64,000 bases of DNA from Kingella sp. (in: b-proteobacteria) (GTDB lineage Bacteria; Pseudomonadota; Gammaproteobacteria; Burkholderiales; Neisseriaceae), in assembly GCF_030527935.1 (NCBI RefSeq), contig NZ_JAUMZV010000007.1, positions 1 to 64,000 on the forward strand, read 5' to 3'. The notes under the pieces are model-generated. The model worked only from the letters and a program-made list of their open reading frames with translations, was not told the origin of the DNA and ran no database searches. Position numbers and translations under genes: made by a program. This document shows positions 52,649 to 61,601 of this stretch, piece by piece. Positions within the stretch are counted from its first letter, which is position 1, and each line of letters opens with the position of its first letter.

Positions 52649-53274
52649 GGCGATTTCTTGTGGGTGGGATGAAGTGAAGCGGCGGCAGCCTGAAACGGCG
52701 GCACCGCCGCGCCGCAGCGTTGCAACAGGGCGATGGTTTCAAACACAGGCAAGCCCATCACGCCGGTGAAGCTGCCCGCCAAATGCTGCACAAACACGCC
52801 ACCGATGCCTTGAATACCGTATGCACCTGCTTTGTCCAGCGGCTCGCCTGTGGCGATGTAGGCGGCGATTTGCGCGTCGGTGAGCGGGCAGAATTGCACG
52901 TTGTTTTGCTGCACGATGGCGTGTTCGTGCGCGCCAAACGAAACACACACGGCGGTTAAGACTTGGTGCGTGTCGCCCGACAAACCGCGCAACATGGCGG
53001 CGGCGTGTTCGGGTGTGGCGGGTTTGCTGAGAATTGCACCGCGATGCACCACGCTGGTGTCCGCGCTGATGATGGGGAACTGGCTCGCCTGCGGGTTGGC
53101 TTGCCGCGCGGCGCGGTTTTTGGCGATGGCAAGGCGCAGCACATAATCGTGGGCGGATTCGTGAGCCAGCGGGGTTTCGTCAATTTCGGTGGCGATGTTG
53201 TGGATGGTGTAGCCCAAGTTTTGCAGGATTTCGTGGCGGCGCGGGCTGTTGGAAGCGAGATAGAGTTGGGGCAT
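52645..53274 (-). CDS. maf: Maf-type nucleoside triphosphate pyrophosphatase
   Basis: A 209-residue house-cleaning enzyme that hydrolyses dTTP, UTP or modified pyrimidine triphosphates. LYLASNSPRRHEILQNLG and the EIDET, SADTSV and EPLDKAGAYGIQG motifs match the dTTPase/UTPase (YhdE) subgroup. The C-terminus is extended by about 15 residues, starting with DUS-coded FQAA. Its stop overlaps the lipoprotein start. Confidence 0.93.
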   Translation of the reverse strand: MPQLYLASNSPRRHEILQNLGYTIHNIATEIDETPLAHESAHDYVLRLAIAKNRAARQANPQASQFPIISADTSVVHRGAILSKPATPEHAAAMLRGLSGDTHQVLTAVCVSFGAHEHAIVQQNNVQFCPLTDAQIAAYIATGEPLDKAGAYGIQGIGGVFVQHLAGSFTGVMGLPVFETIALLQRCGAAVPPFQAAAASLHPTHKKSP

Positions 53275-53286
53275 GGGTGTCCTTGT

Positions 53287-53371
53287 GGATGGTGATGGGC
53301 AGCCTGAAAACGAGCAAAGCGAGTTTCAGTAAAGCTAAAACGGCATCTGAAAATGGTTTTCAGGCTGCCTT
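53287..53371. terminator. DUS pair with GAGCAAAGCG cassette
   Basis: An inverted DUS pair enclosing GAGCAAAGCGAGTTTCAGTA, a third copy of the cassette at 8646 and 23930. Confidence 0.5.
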
Positions 53372-53998
53372 ATCCTTGCTCCACTTGGCGCGGATAATTT
53401 CCACCGCCATCGGGATAACGGAAAAAATCACAACGCCAATCACCAGCACGCCAAAATTATTTTTCACCAGCGGCACATTGCCAAAGGCATAGCCCAAATA
53501 GGCAAGCGACACCACCCACGCGATTGCGCCCACGATGTTGTAGCGCAAAAAATGCCCGTAGTGCATTTTGCCCATGCCCGCCACAAACGGCGCAAAGGTG
53601 CGCACAATCGGCACAAAGCGGGCAAGGATGATGGTTTTGCCGCCGTATTTTTCGTAAAACGCATGGGTTTTGGCAAGGTATTCGGGCTTGAAGATTTTGC
53701 TATCGGGGCGCGAGAACAGCTTTGCGCCGAAGTATTTACCGATTTCAAAATTGGATGCGTCGCCCAAAATGGCGGCGGCGAACAACACGGCAATGATGAT
53801 GTGCACGTTTAACGCGCCAGCGGAAGCAGCGGCAACTGCGCCTGCGGCAAACAGCAGCGAGTCGCCTGGTAAAAACGGTGTCACCACCAAGCCTGTTTCG
53901 CAGAACACAATCAGAAACAAAATGGCGTAAATCCAGATGCCGTATTGCGCGGCAAGGACGATAAGATTTTGGTCTATATGGAGAATAAAATCTAGCAT
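53360..53998 (-). CDS. DedA family membrane protein
   Basis: A 212-residue DedA/SNARE-associated (VTT) membrane protein. FCETGLVVTPFLPGDSLLF near 33-51 has the family E and PGD motifs, and FVPIVRTFAPFVAG near 120-134 the arginine motif. Five to six helices are predicted. DedA proteins recycle undecaprenyl phosphate or phospholipids across the inner membrane. A DUS lies at the C-terminal end of the frame. Confidence 0.9.
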   Translation of the reverse strand: MLDFILHIDQNLIVLAAQYGIWIYAILFLIVFCETGLVVTPFLPGDSLLFAAGAVAAASAGALNVHIIIAVLFAAAILGDASNFEIGKYFGAKLFSRPDSKIFKPEYLAKTHAFYEKYGGKTIILARFVPIVRTFAPFVAGMGKMHYGHFLRYNIVGAIAWVVSLAYLGYAFGNVPLVKNNFGVLVIGVVIFSVIPMAVEIIRAKWSKDKAA

Positions 53999-54080
53999 GG
54001 TTTAGGCAGCCTGAAAAAGGGTTGGATAATGGGGAAGGGATGGGCAGCCTGAAAAGGGTTGGGTAGGGTTTTCAGGCTGC

Positions 54081-54734
54081 CTATTTCTCGCGCCACCACG
54101 GCAGCGTAATATCGGGAAAATTCCAGCCGCGATACACCGCCAGCATCCGAATGGCAAAAATCAACACGATGGTGGACAAGCTGCGCAGCCAAGCATTCAT
54201 GCCCGTTTGCAGCATCAGCAGATAATAGCCGCTGCCGATGATGGACGCGGTGATGTAAATCTCTTGGCGCAGCACCAGCGGGATTTCGCGGCACACCATA
54301 TCGCGCATCACGCCGCCAATCACCGCGGTAAACGCGCCCATCAGCATGGCAATCGTTGCCGTCATGCCACGGCTCAACGCCGCTTCCACGCCAATCACGG
54401 TAAACGTCGCCAAGCCGATTGCGTCAAACCAACGGATAACATGGTTAATCCGCGCAAAAAAGCCGTAAAACATTTGCACCACCGTGCTCACCAGCAAAAT
54501 GGTGTAGAAATAATTTAAATCGTGCAGCCAAAAAATGGGGTGGCGGTTAATCAGCAAATCGCGCAGCGTGCCGCCGCCTACGCTGCCCAGAAACGAAATC
54601 AGCACCGCGCCAAAAAAATCCAGTTTAAGCTGCTTGGCGAGCACGGTGGCGGCGATGGTGCAGGCAATCACGCCGATGATATCCAGCGCGTAGATGATGG
54701 CTTTGATTTCGGGGAGAACGATGGCGGCAGACAT
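54081..54734 (-). CDS. TRIC-family (UPF0126) cation channel protein
   Basis: A 217-residue inner-membrane protein of two repeated three-helix UPF0126 units with a seventh helix. FLGSVGGGTLRDLL and FTAVIGGVMRDMV are the paired glycine-rich motifs of bacterial TRIC channels, which conduct K+ or Na+. A GTAATATTGC-like alternative start seven codons upstream (54755) is possible; the ATG at 54734 is equally likely. Confidence 0.85.
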   Translation of the reverse strand: MSAAIVLPEIKAIIYALDIIGVIACTIAATVLAKQLKLDFFGAVLISFLGSVGGGTLRDLLINRHPIFWLHDLNYFYTILLVSTVVQMFYGFFARINHVIRWFDAIGLATFTVIGVEAALSRGMTATIAMLMGAFTAVIGGVMRDMVCREIPLVLRQEIYITASIIGSGYYLLMLQTGMNAWLRSLSTIVLIFAIRMLAVYRGWNFPDITLPWWREK

Positions 54735-54889
54735 GGCTTGGCGGGTGGTGAACAAGATGGATGCGATATTAGCACAAGGTTTCAGGCTGCCCTATTGTTC
54801 TTATTGTTGATAACGCAAAAGGCAGCCTGAAACCCAATCTGAAAACTTTGCAAAACCTAAACCACAACAACGAAATAGTAACGTCCGTC

Positions 54890-54986
54890 ATTCCCGCGTA
54901 GGCGGGAATCTTGGCTAATTCAAAACAATAGCTTGTTTTTACACGAGTTTCTTAATATCAAACAAGATTCCCGCCTACGCGGGAAT
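54890..54986. repeat. Paired dRS3-like 20-mers around a spacer
   Basis: ATTCCCGCGTAGGCGGGAAT at 54890-54909 and ATTCCCGCCTACGCGGGAAT at 54967-54986, with the 57-base spacer of 35434-35490 in inverse order. They lie in the 54735-55127 gap, which also has DUS copies and a TATAAT at 55058. Confidence 0.75.
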
Positions 54987-55127
54987 GACGGCATTTCTTA
55001 TTTTTCAGGCTGCCTTCGCAATATGCAAAGGTTTTAGCCTAACCCCCCAAAAATGCTATAATCCGCGCTTCTTTTGCCTAGCGTTTTTTCAAACCGCGTT
55101 TCAGGCTGCCACACACACGGAAATCCC

Positions 55128-56540
55128 ATGCAAGCTAAACCGCCCAAAATCGCCCTGTTGCCCCAAGAATGGTGCGCCGCCACGTCTTTGGCGGGCGTGT
55201 ATGCCTTGCGGATGCTGGGGATGTTTTTGGTGTTGCCTGTGCTGGCGTTGCACGCGCATGATTTGGCGGGCGCAAATGCCGCCAACGCGCCGAAAATGGT
55301 GGGCTTGGCGATGGCGATGTATGGCTTAACCCAAGCCTTGTTGCAGCTGCCATTGGGCATGCTGTCCGACAAAATTGGGCGCAAAAAAGTGATTTACATC
55401 GGCATGGGCGTGTTTGCGTTGGGCAGCTTTTGGGCGGCAACGGCAAACGATGTACACACGCTGATTATGGCGCGGGCGGTGCAGGGCGCGGGCGCGGTGA
55501 GCGCGGCGGTAACCGCGTTGCTGGCGGATTTAACCCGCGAAGAAGTGCGCACTCGCGCCATGTCGTTGATTGGATTGAGCATTGGGCTCACTTTTTCCAT
55601 TAGCTTGGTGCTGTCGCCGATACTCAGCCGCTGGCTGGGCGTGAACGGCTTGTTTGCGCTGATGGGCGCGTTGAGCCTTGCCAGCATCGCGCTGGTGGCG
55701 TGGTACACCCCCAATCCCACCAGTGCGCAATCGCGTTTGCATGAAGATGCGCAATTGCAAGTGGGGTATATTGGCGAAGTGTTGAAAAATGGGCAGCTTT
55801 TGCGGCTCAATTTTGGCATTTTTGTGTTGCAAGCGGGGCTGATGGCGATGTTTACCACGCTGCCGTTTGCGCTGAAAGATTTGGGCTGGGACAAGGCGAG
55901 CCATTGGCAAATCTATCTGCCCGCCACCGTTATCGGCTTGGTGTTGATGATTCCCGCCATCATCATCGGCGAAACGCGCAATAAGCTCAAACCCGTGTTT
56001 TTAATCGGCATCGGCTTAACCACAGCCGCGCAGTTCGCGCTATTAGGCAGCCTGAACGCGGCATGGCTGATTGGATTGAGCTTGGTGGTGTATTTTATCG
56101 GCTTCAATATTTTGGAAGCGAGTATGCCATCGCTGGTTTCCAAAATCGCGCCCAGCAATTTAAAAGGCACGGCGATGGGCGTGTACAACACGCTGCAATC
56201 GGTGGGCGTGTTTTCGGGCGGCATCATCGGCAGCCGTTTATACGCGCAGTATGGTTTTAACGGCGTGTTTATTTTTTGTGGGCTAATCGGCATCATATGG
56301 CTGCTGCTGGCTGCCCGCGCGCCTGCGCCCAAGCCTGTGAAAAACATGATGTTCGCCGTCCCCGAAGCATGGCAGGGCGATTTAGGCAGCCTGAAAACCG
56401 CCATTCAAACCACCGCAGGCGTGGAAAGCATTGCGTTTAGCCACGACAAGCAAACCCTATTTATCAAAGTCTTGCAGCAAGGATTTGACGAAGCCAGCAT
56501 CCAAACCATCTTATTAACAGGAGCAAACAAATGTCATTAA
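55128..56540 (+). CDS. MFS transporter, YajR-like
   Basis: A 470-residue major-facilitator exporter with 12 helices (about 15-405), including the motif-A segment GMLSDKIGRKKV between helices 2 and 3. A soluble C-terminal ferredoxin-like domain (about 415-470) is the YAM-type tail of E. coli YajR. Drug or metabolite export is likely; the substrate is unknown. Two DUS copies encode LGSLNAA and LGSLKTA. The last codons overlap the ssb start, so ssb may be co-translated. Confidence 0.85.
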   Translation: MQAKPPKIALLPQEWCAATSLAGVYALRMLGMFLVLPVLALHAHDLAGANAANAPKMVGLAMAMYGLTQALLQLPLGMLSDKIGRKKVIYIGMGVFALGSFWAATANDVHTLIMARAVQGAGAVSAAVTALLADLTREEVRTRAMSLIGLSIGLTFSISLVLSPILSRWLGVNGLFALMGALSLASIALVAWYTPNPTSAQSRLHEDAQLQVGYIGEVLKNGQLLRLNFGIFVLQAGLMAMFTTLPFALKDLGWDKASHWQIYLPATVIGLVLMIPAIIIGETRNKLKPVFLIGIGLTTAAQFALLGSLNAAWLIGLSLVVYFIGFNILEASMPSLVSKIAPSNLKGTAMGVYNTLQSVGVFSGGIIGSRLYAQYGFNGVFIFCGLIGIIWLLLAARAPAPKPVKNMMFAVPEAWQGDLGSLKTAIQTTAGVESIAFSHDKQTLFIKVLQQGFDEASIQTILLTGANKCH

Positions 56541-57049
56541 ACAAAGTTATTTTGATTGGCAACTTGGGGCGCGACCCCGAGCTGCGCTATATGCCCAACG
56601 GCGATGCGGTGTGCAATTTTTCTATTGCCACCAGCGAATCGTGGAACGACCGCAACAGCGGGCAACGCCAAGAGCGCACCGAATGGCACAACATCACGCT
56701 GTATCGCCGTCTTGCCGAAGTGGCGGGGCAGTATTTGAAAAAGGGCAGCCAAGTGTATATTGAAGGCAAAATCCAAAGCCGCAAATACACCGACAAACAA
56801 GGAATGGAGCGCACGGCGTATGACATTATCGGCAACGAGATGAAAATGCTGGGTTCGCGCAGCGGCAATCAACAAGGCGGCTATCACGACGATGCGGGCT
56901 ACGCGCCTGCGCCGCAGCAAAACTATGCGCCACCACCGCAACAACAGCCCGCCTATAACGCGCCGCCCCCTGCCGCGCCTACGCAACGCCAAGCCCCTGT
57001 TGCCCCCGCCGCGCCTGTGGACGATATTGATGACGATATTCCGTTTTAA
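56531..57049 (+). CDS. ssb: Single-stranded DNA-binding protein
   Basis: A 172-residue SSB. The OB-fold (1-110) opens NKVILIGNLGRDPELRY and includes WHNITLYRRLAEVAGQYLKKG. A Pro/Gln/Ala-rich linker follows and the acidic tip VDDIDDDIPF binds partner proteins. It serves replication, repair and natural transformation. The start lies inside the last codons of the MFS gene, with GGAGCAAACAA as ribosome site. Confidence 0.96.
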   Translation: MSLNKVILIGNLGRDPELRYMPNGDAVCNFSIATSESWNDRNSGQRQERTEWHNITLYRRLAEVAGQYLKKGSQVYIEGKIQSRKYTDKQGMERTAYDIIGNEMKMLGSRSGNQQGGYHDDAGYAPAPQQNYAPPPQQQPAYNAPPPAAPTQRQAPVAPAAPVDDIDDDIPF

Positions 57050-57109
57050 GCACAGTTTTACGATTAAGGCAGCCTGAAAAGCAGCATGGCGTTGTTTTGG
57101 CAAAGATAG

Positions 57110-57142
57110 CCGCAGATACTGCTTTGAGTGTCTGCGGTTTTG
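57110..57142 (+). terminator. Terminator after ssb
   Basis: CCGCAGATAC pairs with GTGTCTGCGG, followed by TTTTGTTG. Confidence 0.7.
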
Positions 57143-57148
57143 TTGTCT

Positions 57149-57222
57149 GTAGGGTGTGTGGCTTTGCCACGCACCAGTAATTTAAACACGACTAAACGGT
57201 GCGTGGCATAGCCACATACCCT
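57149..57222. repeat. GTAGGGTGTGTG palindromic repeat, copy 2
   Basis: GTAGGGTGTGTGGCTTTGCC and GGTGCGTGGCATAGCCACAT then ACCCTT are inverted repeats around a 30-base centre; related to 17938-18016. Confidence 0.65.
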
Positions 57223-57292
57223 TGTTATTTTTGACTAACGCTGTTCTCCCAAAGGCAGCCTGAAACGCCCTTTCGCGCACCTAAATCGTTTT

Positions 57293-57431
57293 GGTGGTGT
57301 CCTAAAAAGTATGCTGCACTACTGACTGTTTCTTCCCCCGCTGGCGGGAGAGGGAACAGATTGCAGAGCTTTTAATCAGTACTGCTGGCTATCAACAATA
57401 ATCAAACCAGCATACTTTTTAGGACATCACC
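57293..57431. mobile_element. Family-B MITE (139 bp) upstream of the M16 protease gene
   Basis: A full element flanked by ATCGTTTT (57285-57292 and 57432-57439). It ends 23 bases before the protease start codon and must supply or displace its promoter. Confidence 0.88.
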
Positions 57432-57454
57432 ATCGTTTTTAATGAAAGCCCACC

Positions 57455-58867
57455 ATGTCCCCCAAAATCCTTGCTCTCGCGCTACTCGCCACTTTCCCAT
57501 TCGCCGCCCACGCTGCGCTGCAAGCCAGCAGTCCTGCCCCGCTTACCATCGCATCGTCCACCGCCACCCAACCTGCGCCATCCACCGCCACCCACGAGCG
57601 CGTGCTGCCCAATGGCTTGCGCGTGATTGTTAAAGAAGACCATCGCGCCCCCGTTGCCATGATTATGCTGTGGTACAAAGTGGGCAGCTCGGATGAAGTG
57701 GCGGGCAAAACGGGGCTGAGCCACGCGCTGGAACACATGATGTTTAAAGGCACGCAAGCCGTGCCAGCGGGCAAATACGCCGAAATCATCAGCGCGTTGG
57801 GTGGCAACAACAACGCCTACACCACCGATGAAGAGACGGTTTACCATGTGAAGATCGCCGCCGAGCATTTGCCCAAAGTGCTGGAATTGGAAGCCGACCG
57901 CATGGCGAATTTGAATTTCAGCAACAGCGTGTTTATCAATGAAATGAAGGTGATACGCGAAGAACGTCGCCAGCGCATTGAAGACAATCCGCAAGGTTTG
58001 TTGTACGAAGAAGTGATGCAGCGGGCGTGGCAAAAATCGCCCAACCGCACCAGCGTGATTGGCAAAATGGCGGATTTGCATAAGCTCACGTCCAACGATT
58101 TGCGCCAATGGTACAAAAAATGGTACGCGCCCAATAATGCCACGCTGGTCATCGTGGGCGATGTGCAGCCTGAAACGGCGTTTGCCCAAGCCGAGCAGTA
58201 TTTTGGCAGCCTGAAAAAACGCCCGCTGCCCGCGCGGCAAAACATCAGCGAGCCGTTGTCGCGCGGCAAGGCGGTGCAAAGCAGCATTCGAGGCAACACC
58301 AAGCAGCCGCTGATAACGATTGCCTACCGCGTGCCGCATCTGACCGCGCTGGGCGAGAAGCTGCCCTACGCGCTGGATATGCTGACCAATGTGTTGGATG
58401 GGCATAACGCGGCGCGGTTGAGCAAAAATTTGCTGCGCGGCAAGCAAATCGCGCAAAACATTGATACGGGCTATTCGTTGCTGGCGCGCAGTCCGCAGCT
58501 TTGGGGCATCAACGCTTCGCCTGCGGCTAATGTGTCCACAGGCAGCCTGAAAACGGCGATTGAAGCCGAAATTGCGGATATTGCCGAACACGGCATCAGC
58601 GAAGAAGAGTTGAACCGCGCCCGCAGCATTGAACACGCCAAAACCATTTTTGCCCGCGACAGCATCAACGCCTGCGCCAACCTAATCGGCTTGCTGCAAA
58701 TCGCAGGGTTTAGCTGGCGCGATGAAGCCGAAATCCGCCGCCGCATCCAAGCCGTCTCCGCCGCCGACATTCAGGCTGCCGCCAAGCTGCTGACGAAAGA
58801 CAGGCAGATTTATGTGGAATTGCTGCCTGATGAGCAAGCGGGCGGGGCGAAGAGTAAGGCGAAGTGA
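57455..58867 (+). CDS. M16 family zinc metallopeptidase
   Basis: A 470-residue periplasmic or exported peptidase. A signal peptide covers 1-20 (ending AAHA). GLSHALEHMMFKGT holds the inverted zinc motif HxxEH, with the downstream glutamate near E150 (KVIREERRQRIEDNP region). The C-terminal M16 domain is present, so this is a complete single-chain unit of the pitrilysin/processing-peptidase type. Two DUS copies encode FGSLKK and TGSLKT. A family-B element lies just upstream. Confidence 0.9.
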   Translation: MSPKILALALLATFPFAAHAALQASSPAPLTIASSTATQPAPSTATHERVLPNGLRVIVKEDHRAPVAMIMLWYKVGSSDEVAGKTGLSHALEHMMFKGTQAVPAGKYAEIISALGGNNNAYTTDEETVYHVKIAAEHLPKVLELEADRMANLNFSNSVFINEMKVIREERRQRIEDNPQGLLYEEVMQRAWQKSPNRTSVIGKMADLHKLTSNDLRQWYKKWYAPNNATLVIVGDVQPETAFAQAEQYFGSLKKRPLPARQNISEPLSRGKAVQSSIRGNTKQPLITIAYRVPHLTALGEKLPYALDMLTNVLDGHNAARLSKNLLRGKQIAQNIDTGYSLLARSPQLWGINASPAANVSTGSLKTAIEAEIADIAEHGISEEELNRARSIEHAKTIFARDSINACANLIGLLQIAGFSWRDEAEIRRRIQAVSAADIQAAAKLLTKDRQIYVELLPDEQAGGAKSKAK

Positions 58868-58984
58868 GCAGGGCAGCCTGAAAGTGGTTAAACCATTATT
58901 GGCAGCCTGAAATCTTTGCAAATCCCCTAACGGCAGCCTGCGTAGCGAAGCGGAGTTGCGAAGCTAAAAATAAGAAATGTCGTC

Positions 58985-59085
58985 ATTCCCGCGCAGGCGG
59001 GAATCTTGTTTGAGATTCAAAAATCTACGCAAAAACAAATCATTGTGTAAATTTAACCAAAATTTCTGCCCGCGCGGGAATGGCG
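58985..59085. repeat. dRS3-like pair, second copy degenerate
   Basis: ATTCCCGCGCAGGCGGGAAT at 58985-59004 and a decayed partner at 59063-59082, with the usual spacer. They lie in the 58868-59252 gap together with five DUS copies; no gene is seen. Confidence 0.7.
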
Positions 59086-59252
59086 GAGAATTGACTATTT
59101 CTTGTTTCATTTTAGATTTTGCAAAGGTTTCAGGCTGCCTGAACGCAACCTGTCGTAAACAATTCTCTCTACATCCCAACACCAAAGGCAGCCTGAAAAA
59201 TGTCCCACACTCCTTTTCAGGCTGCCTAACCATCAAAACCCAAGGAACCCCC

Positions 59253-60731
59253 ATGCACTACACCGACCTGCGCGACTTCCTAACCCAACTGGAACAGCAA
59301 GGCAGCCTGAAACGCATCGCCGCCCCCGTCTCCCCGCATCTGGAAATCACCGAAATCTCCGACCGCGTGCTGCGGCAGGGAGGCGCGGCATTGCTGTTTG
59401 AACAGCCCGTGCGCCCAGACGGCAGCCGCTACGCCTACCCCGTGCTTGCCAACCTGTTCGGCACGCCCGAGCGCGTGGCGCTCGGCATGGGCGCAAGCGA
59501 TGTATCCAAACTGCGCGAAATCGGGCAGACGCTCGCCTATCTGAAAGAACCCGAGCCGCCCAAAGGCATCAAAGACGCATTTTCCAAACTGCCGCTCTTG
59601 AAAGACATTTGGAGCATGGCACCGAAAATCGTCAAAAACGCCCCCTGCCAACAAATCGTACTGGAGGGCGACGCGGTAAACCTGTACGAGCTGCCGATTC
59701 AGCACTGCTGGCCGGGCGACGTTGCCCCGCTGGTAACGTGGGGCTTGACGGTAACGTGCGGGCCGCACAAAAAACGCCAAAATCTCGGCATCTACCGCCA
59801 GCAGTTGCTCGGCAAAAACAAACTCATCATGCGCTGGCTTGCCCATCGCGGCGGCGCGTTGGACTATCAGGCGTTCCGCCAAGAAAACCCCAGCGCGCCC
59901 TATCCCGTTGCCGTCGTGCTCGGCTGCGACCCCGCCACCATTTTGGGCGCGGTAACGCCCGTGCCCGACACATTGAGCGAATACCAGTTCGCCGGCTTGC
60001 TGCGCGGCTCGCGTACCGAACTGACAAAATGCATCGGCAGCGATTTGCAAGTGCCCGCCCGCGCCGAAATCGTGTTGGAAGGCGTTATCCACCCCAACGA
60101 AACCGCGCTGGAAGGCCCCTACGGCGACCACACGGGCTATTACAACGAGCAAGACCACTTCCCCGTGTTCACCGTCGAGCGCATCACCATGCGCGAAAAC
60201 CCGATTTACCACAGCACCTACACTGGCAAACCGCCCGACGAACCCGCCGTACTCGGCGTGGCGTTGAACGAAGTATTCGTGCCGCTGTTGCAAAAGCAGT
60301 TCCCCGAAATCACCGATTTCTACCTGCCGCCCGAAGGTTGTTCCTACCGCATGGCAGTCGTCAGCATGAAAAAACAGTATGCCGGACACGCCAAGCGCGT
60401 GATGATGGGCTGTTGGAGCTTCCTGCGCCAGTTTATGTACACCAAATTCATCATCGTGGTGGACGACGACGTAAACGTGCGCGACTGGAAAGAAGTCATC
60501 TGGGCAATCACCACGCGCATGGACCCCGTGCGCGATACGGTTTTGATGGAAAACACGCCGATTGACTATTTGGACTTCGCCAGCCCCGTAAGCGGACTGG
60601 GCGGCAAAATGGGCTTGGACGCAACCAACAAATGGGCAGGCGAAACCAGCCGCGAATGGGGCACGCCGATTACCCGCGATGCGGCGGTGGTGCGGCGCGT
60701 GGACGAGATTTGGGGGGAGTTGGGGCTATGA
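59253..60731 (+). CDS. ubiD: 4-hydroxy-3-polyprenylbenzoate decarboxylase
   Basis: A 492-residue prenylated-FMN decarboxylase of ubiquinone synthesis (497 in E. coli, very similar throughout). QNLGIYRQQLLGKNKLIMRW, NEVFVPLLQKQFPEITDFYL and SPVSGLGGKMGLDATNKW are hallmark segments. Near the start EQQGSLKRI replaces the EQQGELKRI of E. coli: the DUS provides the codons. The ATG at 59253 aligns with family starts. The stop overlaps a small broken ORF. Confidence 0.97.
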   Translation: MHYTDLRDFLTQLEQQGSLKRIAAPVSPHLEITEISDRVLRQGGAALLFEQPVRPDGSRYAYPVLANLFGTPERVALGMGASDVSKLREIGQTLAYLKEPEPPKGIKDAFSKLPLLKDIWSMAPKIVKNAPCQQIVLEGDAVNLYELPIQHCWPGDVAPLVTWGLTVTCGPHKKRQNLGIYRQQLLGKNKLIMRWLAHRGGALDYQAFRQENPSAPYPVAVVLGCDPATILGAVTPVPDTLSEYQFAGLLRGSRTELTKCIGSDLQVPARAEIVLEGVIHPNETALEGPYGDHTGYYNEQDHFPVFTVERITMRENPIYHSTYTGKPPDEPAVLGVALNEVFVPLLQKQFPEITDFYLPPEGCSYRMAVVSMKKQYAGHAKRVMMGCWSFLRQFMYTKFIIVVDDDVNVRDWKEVIWAITTRMDPVRDTVLMENTPIDYLDFASPVSGLGGKMGLDATNKWAGETSREWGTPITRDAAVVRRVDEIWGELGL

Positions 60732-60901
60732 TGTTTAAATAGCTTTATTTGCTTTTGGCGGCTGGCGAGTTGGCGATGTGGACGGTGTAGCAGTTTAAAG
60801 ATGACTGGCGGCGGGGGAAGTGGTCGCAAGGGTCGGTGGTGGTGACGTTGCTTTGGCTGGCGATGGCGATGCTGCTGGGCGTGGGGATTGGGTTGGAATA
60901 G
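60728..60901 (+). pseudogene. Small two-helix membrane ORF with two amber codons
   Basis: The ATG overlaps the ubiD stop (ATGA). The frame reads MMFK, TAG, LYLLLAAGELAMWTV, TAG, QFKDDWRRGKWSQGSV, then a second hydrophobic helix VVVTLLWLAMAMLLGVGIGLE and a final TAG. Without the two in-frame TAGs (each one base from CAG or TGG) it would be a 57-residue protein with two membrane helices. All three stops are TAG. Decay by point mutation is the simplest reading; I do not recognise the family. Confidence 0.5.
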
Positions 60902-60918
60902 GGTTGATGCGGGGGAAA

Positions 60919-60955
60919 GGCAGCCTGAAAACGGGGTTATTGTTTTCAGGCTGCC
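60919..60955. terminator. DUS pair between ubiD region and hscB
   Basis: GGCAGCCTGAAAAC pairs with GTTTTCAGGCTGCC around a 9-base loop. Confidence 0.65.
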
Positions 60956-60994
60956 TAATCATGTTTAGGCAGCCTGAAATCTTATACAGCGCAT

Positions 60995-61498
60995 TCAATC
61001 CAGCGCATTCTGAATTTCGCGTTGCAGTTTGTTCAAAAACCGTCCTTGGCGCACTAGGTCGCTGGCGGCGGGGTAGTCTTGCTGGGCGAAGGTGGTTGCG
61101 AGCTGTTGTTCTAGCTGGGTTTGGGCTTGGGCGATTTCGGTTTGCAGGGCTTGCAGGGTGGGGGTGTTTTGCTCGGCTTGGGCTTCGGCTAGGGTTTCGC
61201 GCCATTGCATTTGTTGCATCAGAAATTCGGGGTCTATTTGGGTGTTGTGGGGGTCGTCGGGGTGGATGTTGTGTTGTTGCAGGATGTAGGCGGCGCGGTC
61301 TATGGGGGATTGGAGCGTGGTGTAGGCTTGGTTGATGGTTGCGCTCATCATCAGGGCTTGTTTTTGCTCAAAGGGGCTGGCGGTGGTGTATTTGTCGGGG
61401 TGGAATTGGGCGGCAAGGTGGCGGTAGCGTTGTTCTAGGGCTTGGGTGTCTAGGGTGTAGCTTTCGGGCAGTTGGAATAGGGTGAAGTATTGGGACAT
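60995..61498 (-). CDS. hscB: Fe-S cluster co-chaperone HscB (Hsc20)
   Basis: A 167-residue J-domain protein that works with HscA to release Fe-S clusters from IscU. The J-domain (1-75) has HPDK (H33-P34-D35). The C-terminal helical bundle includes IDPEFLMQQMQWRE, the IscU-binding part. The start follows AAAGGAAATCCC. The rest of the isc operon is not in the window. Confidence 0.94.
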   Translation of the reverse strand: MSQYFTLFQLPESYTLDTQALEQRYRHLAAQFHPDKYTTASPFEQKQALMMSATINQAYTTLQSPIDRAAYILQQHNIHPDDPHNTQIDPEFLMQQMQWRETLAEAQAEQNTPTLQALQTEIAQAQTQLEQQLATTFAQQDYPAASDLVRQGRFLNKLQREIQNALD

Positions 61499-61540
61499 GG
61501 GATTTCCTTTGTGGGATGGTTGGGGCGGTTGTTCTGTATA

Positions 61541-61579
61541 GGCAGCCTGAAAATGGGGGAGATTGTGTTTCAGGCTGCC
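61541..61579. terminator. DUS pair between hscB and the GT39-like gene
   Basis: GGCAGCCTGAAA pairs with TTTCAGGCTGCC, in the intergenic region upstream of hscB. Confidence 0.55.
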
Positions 61580-61601
61580 TTGGGCGGGTGGCATTGCGGG
61601 T

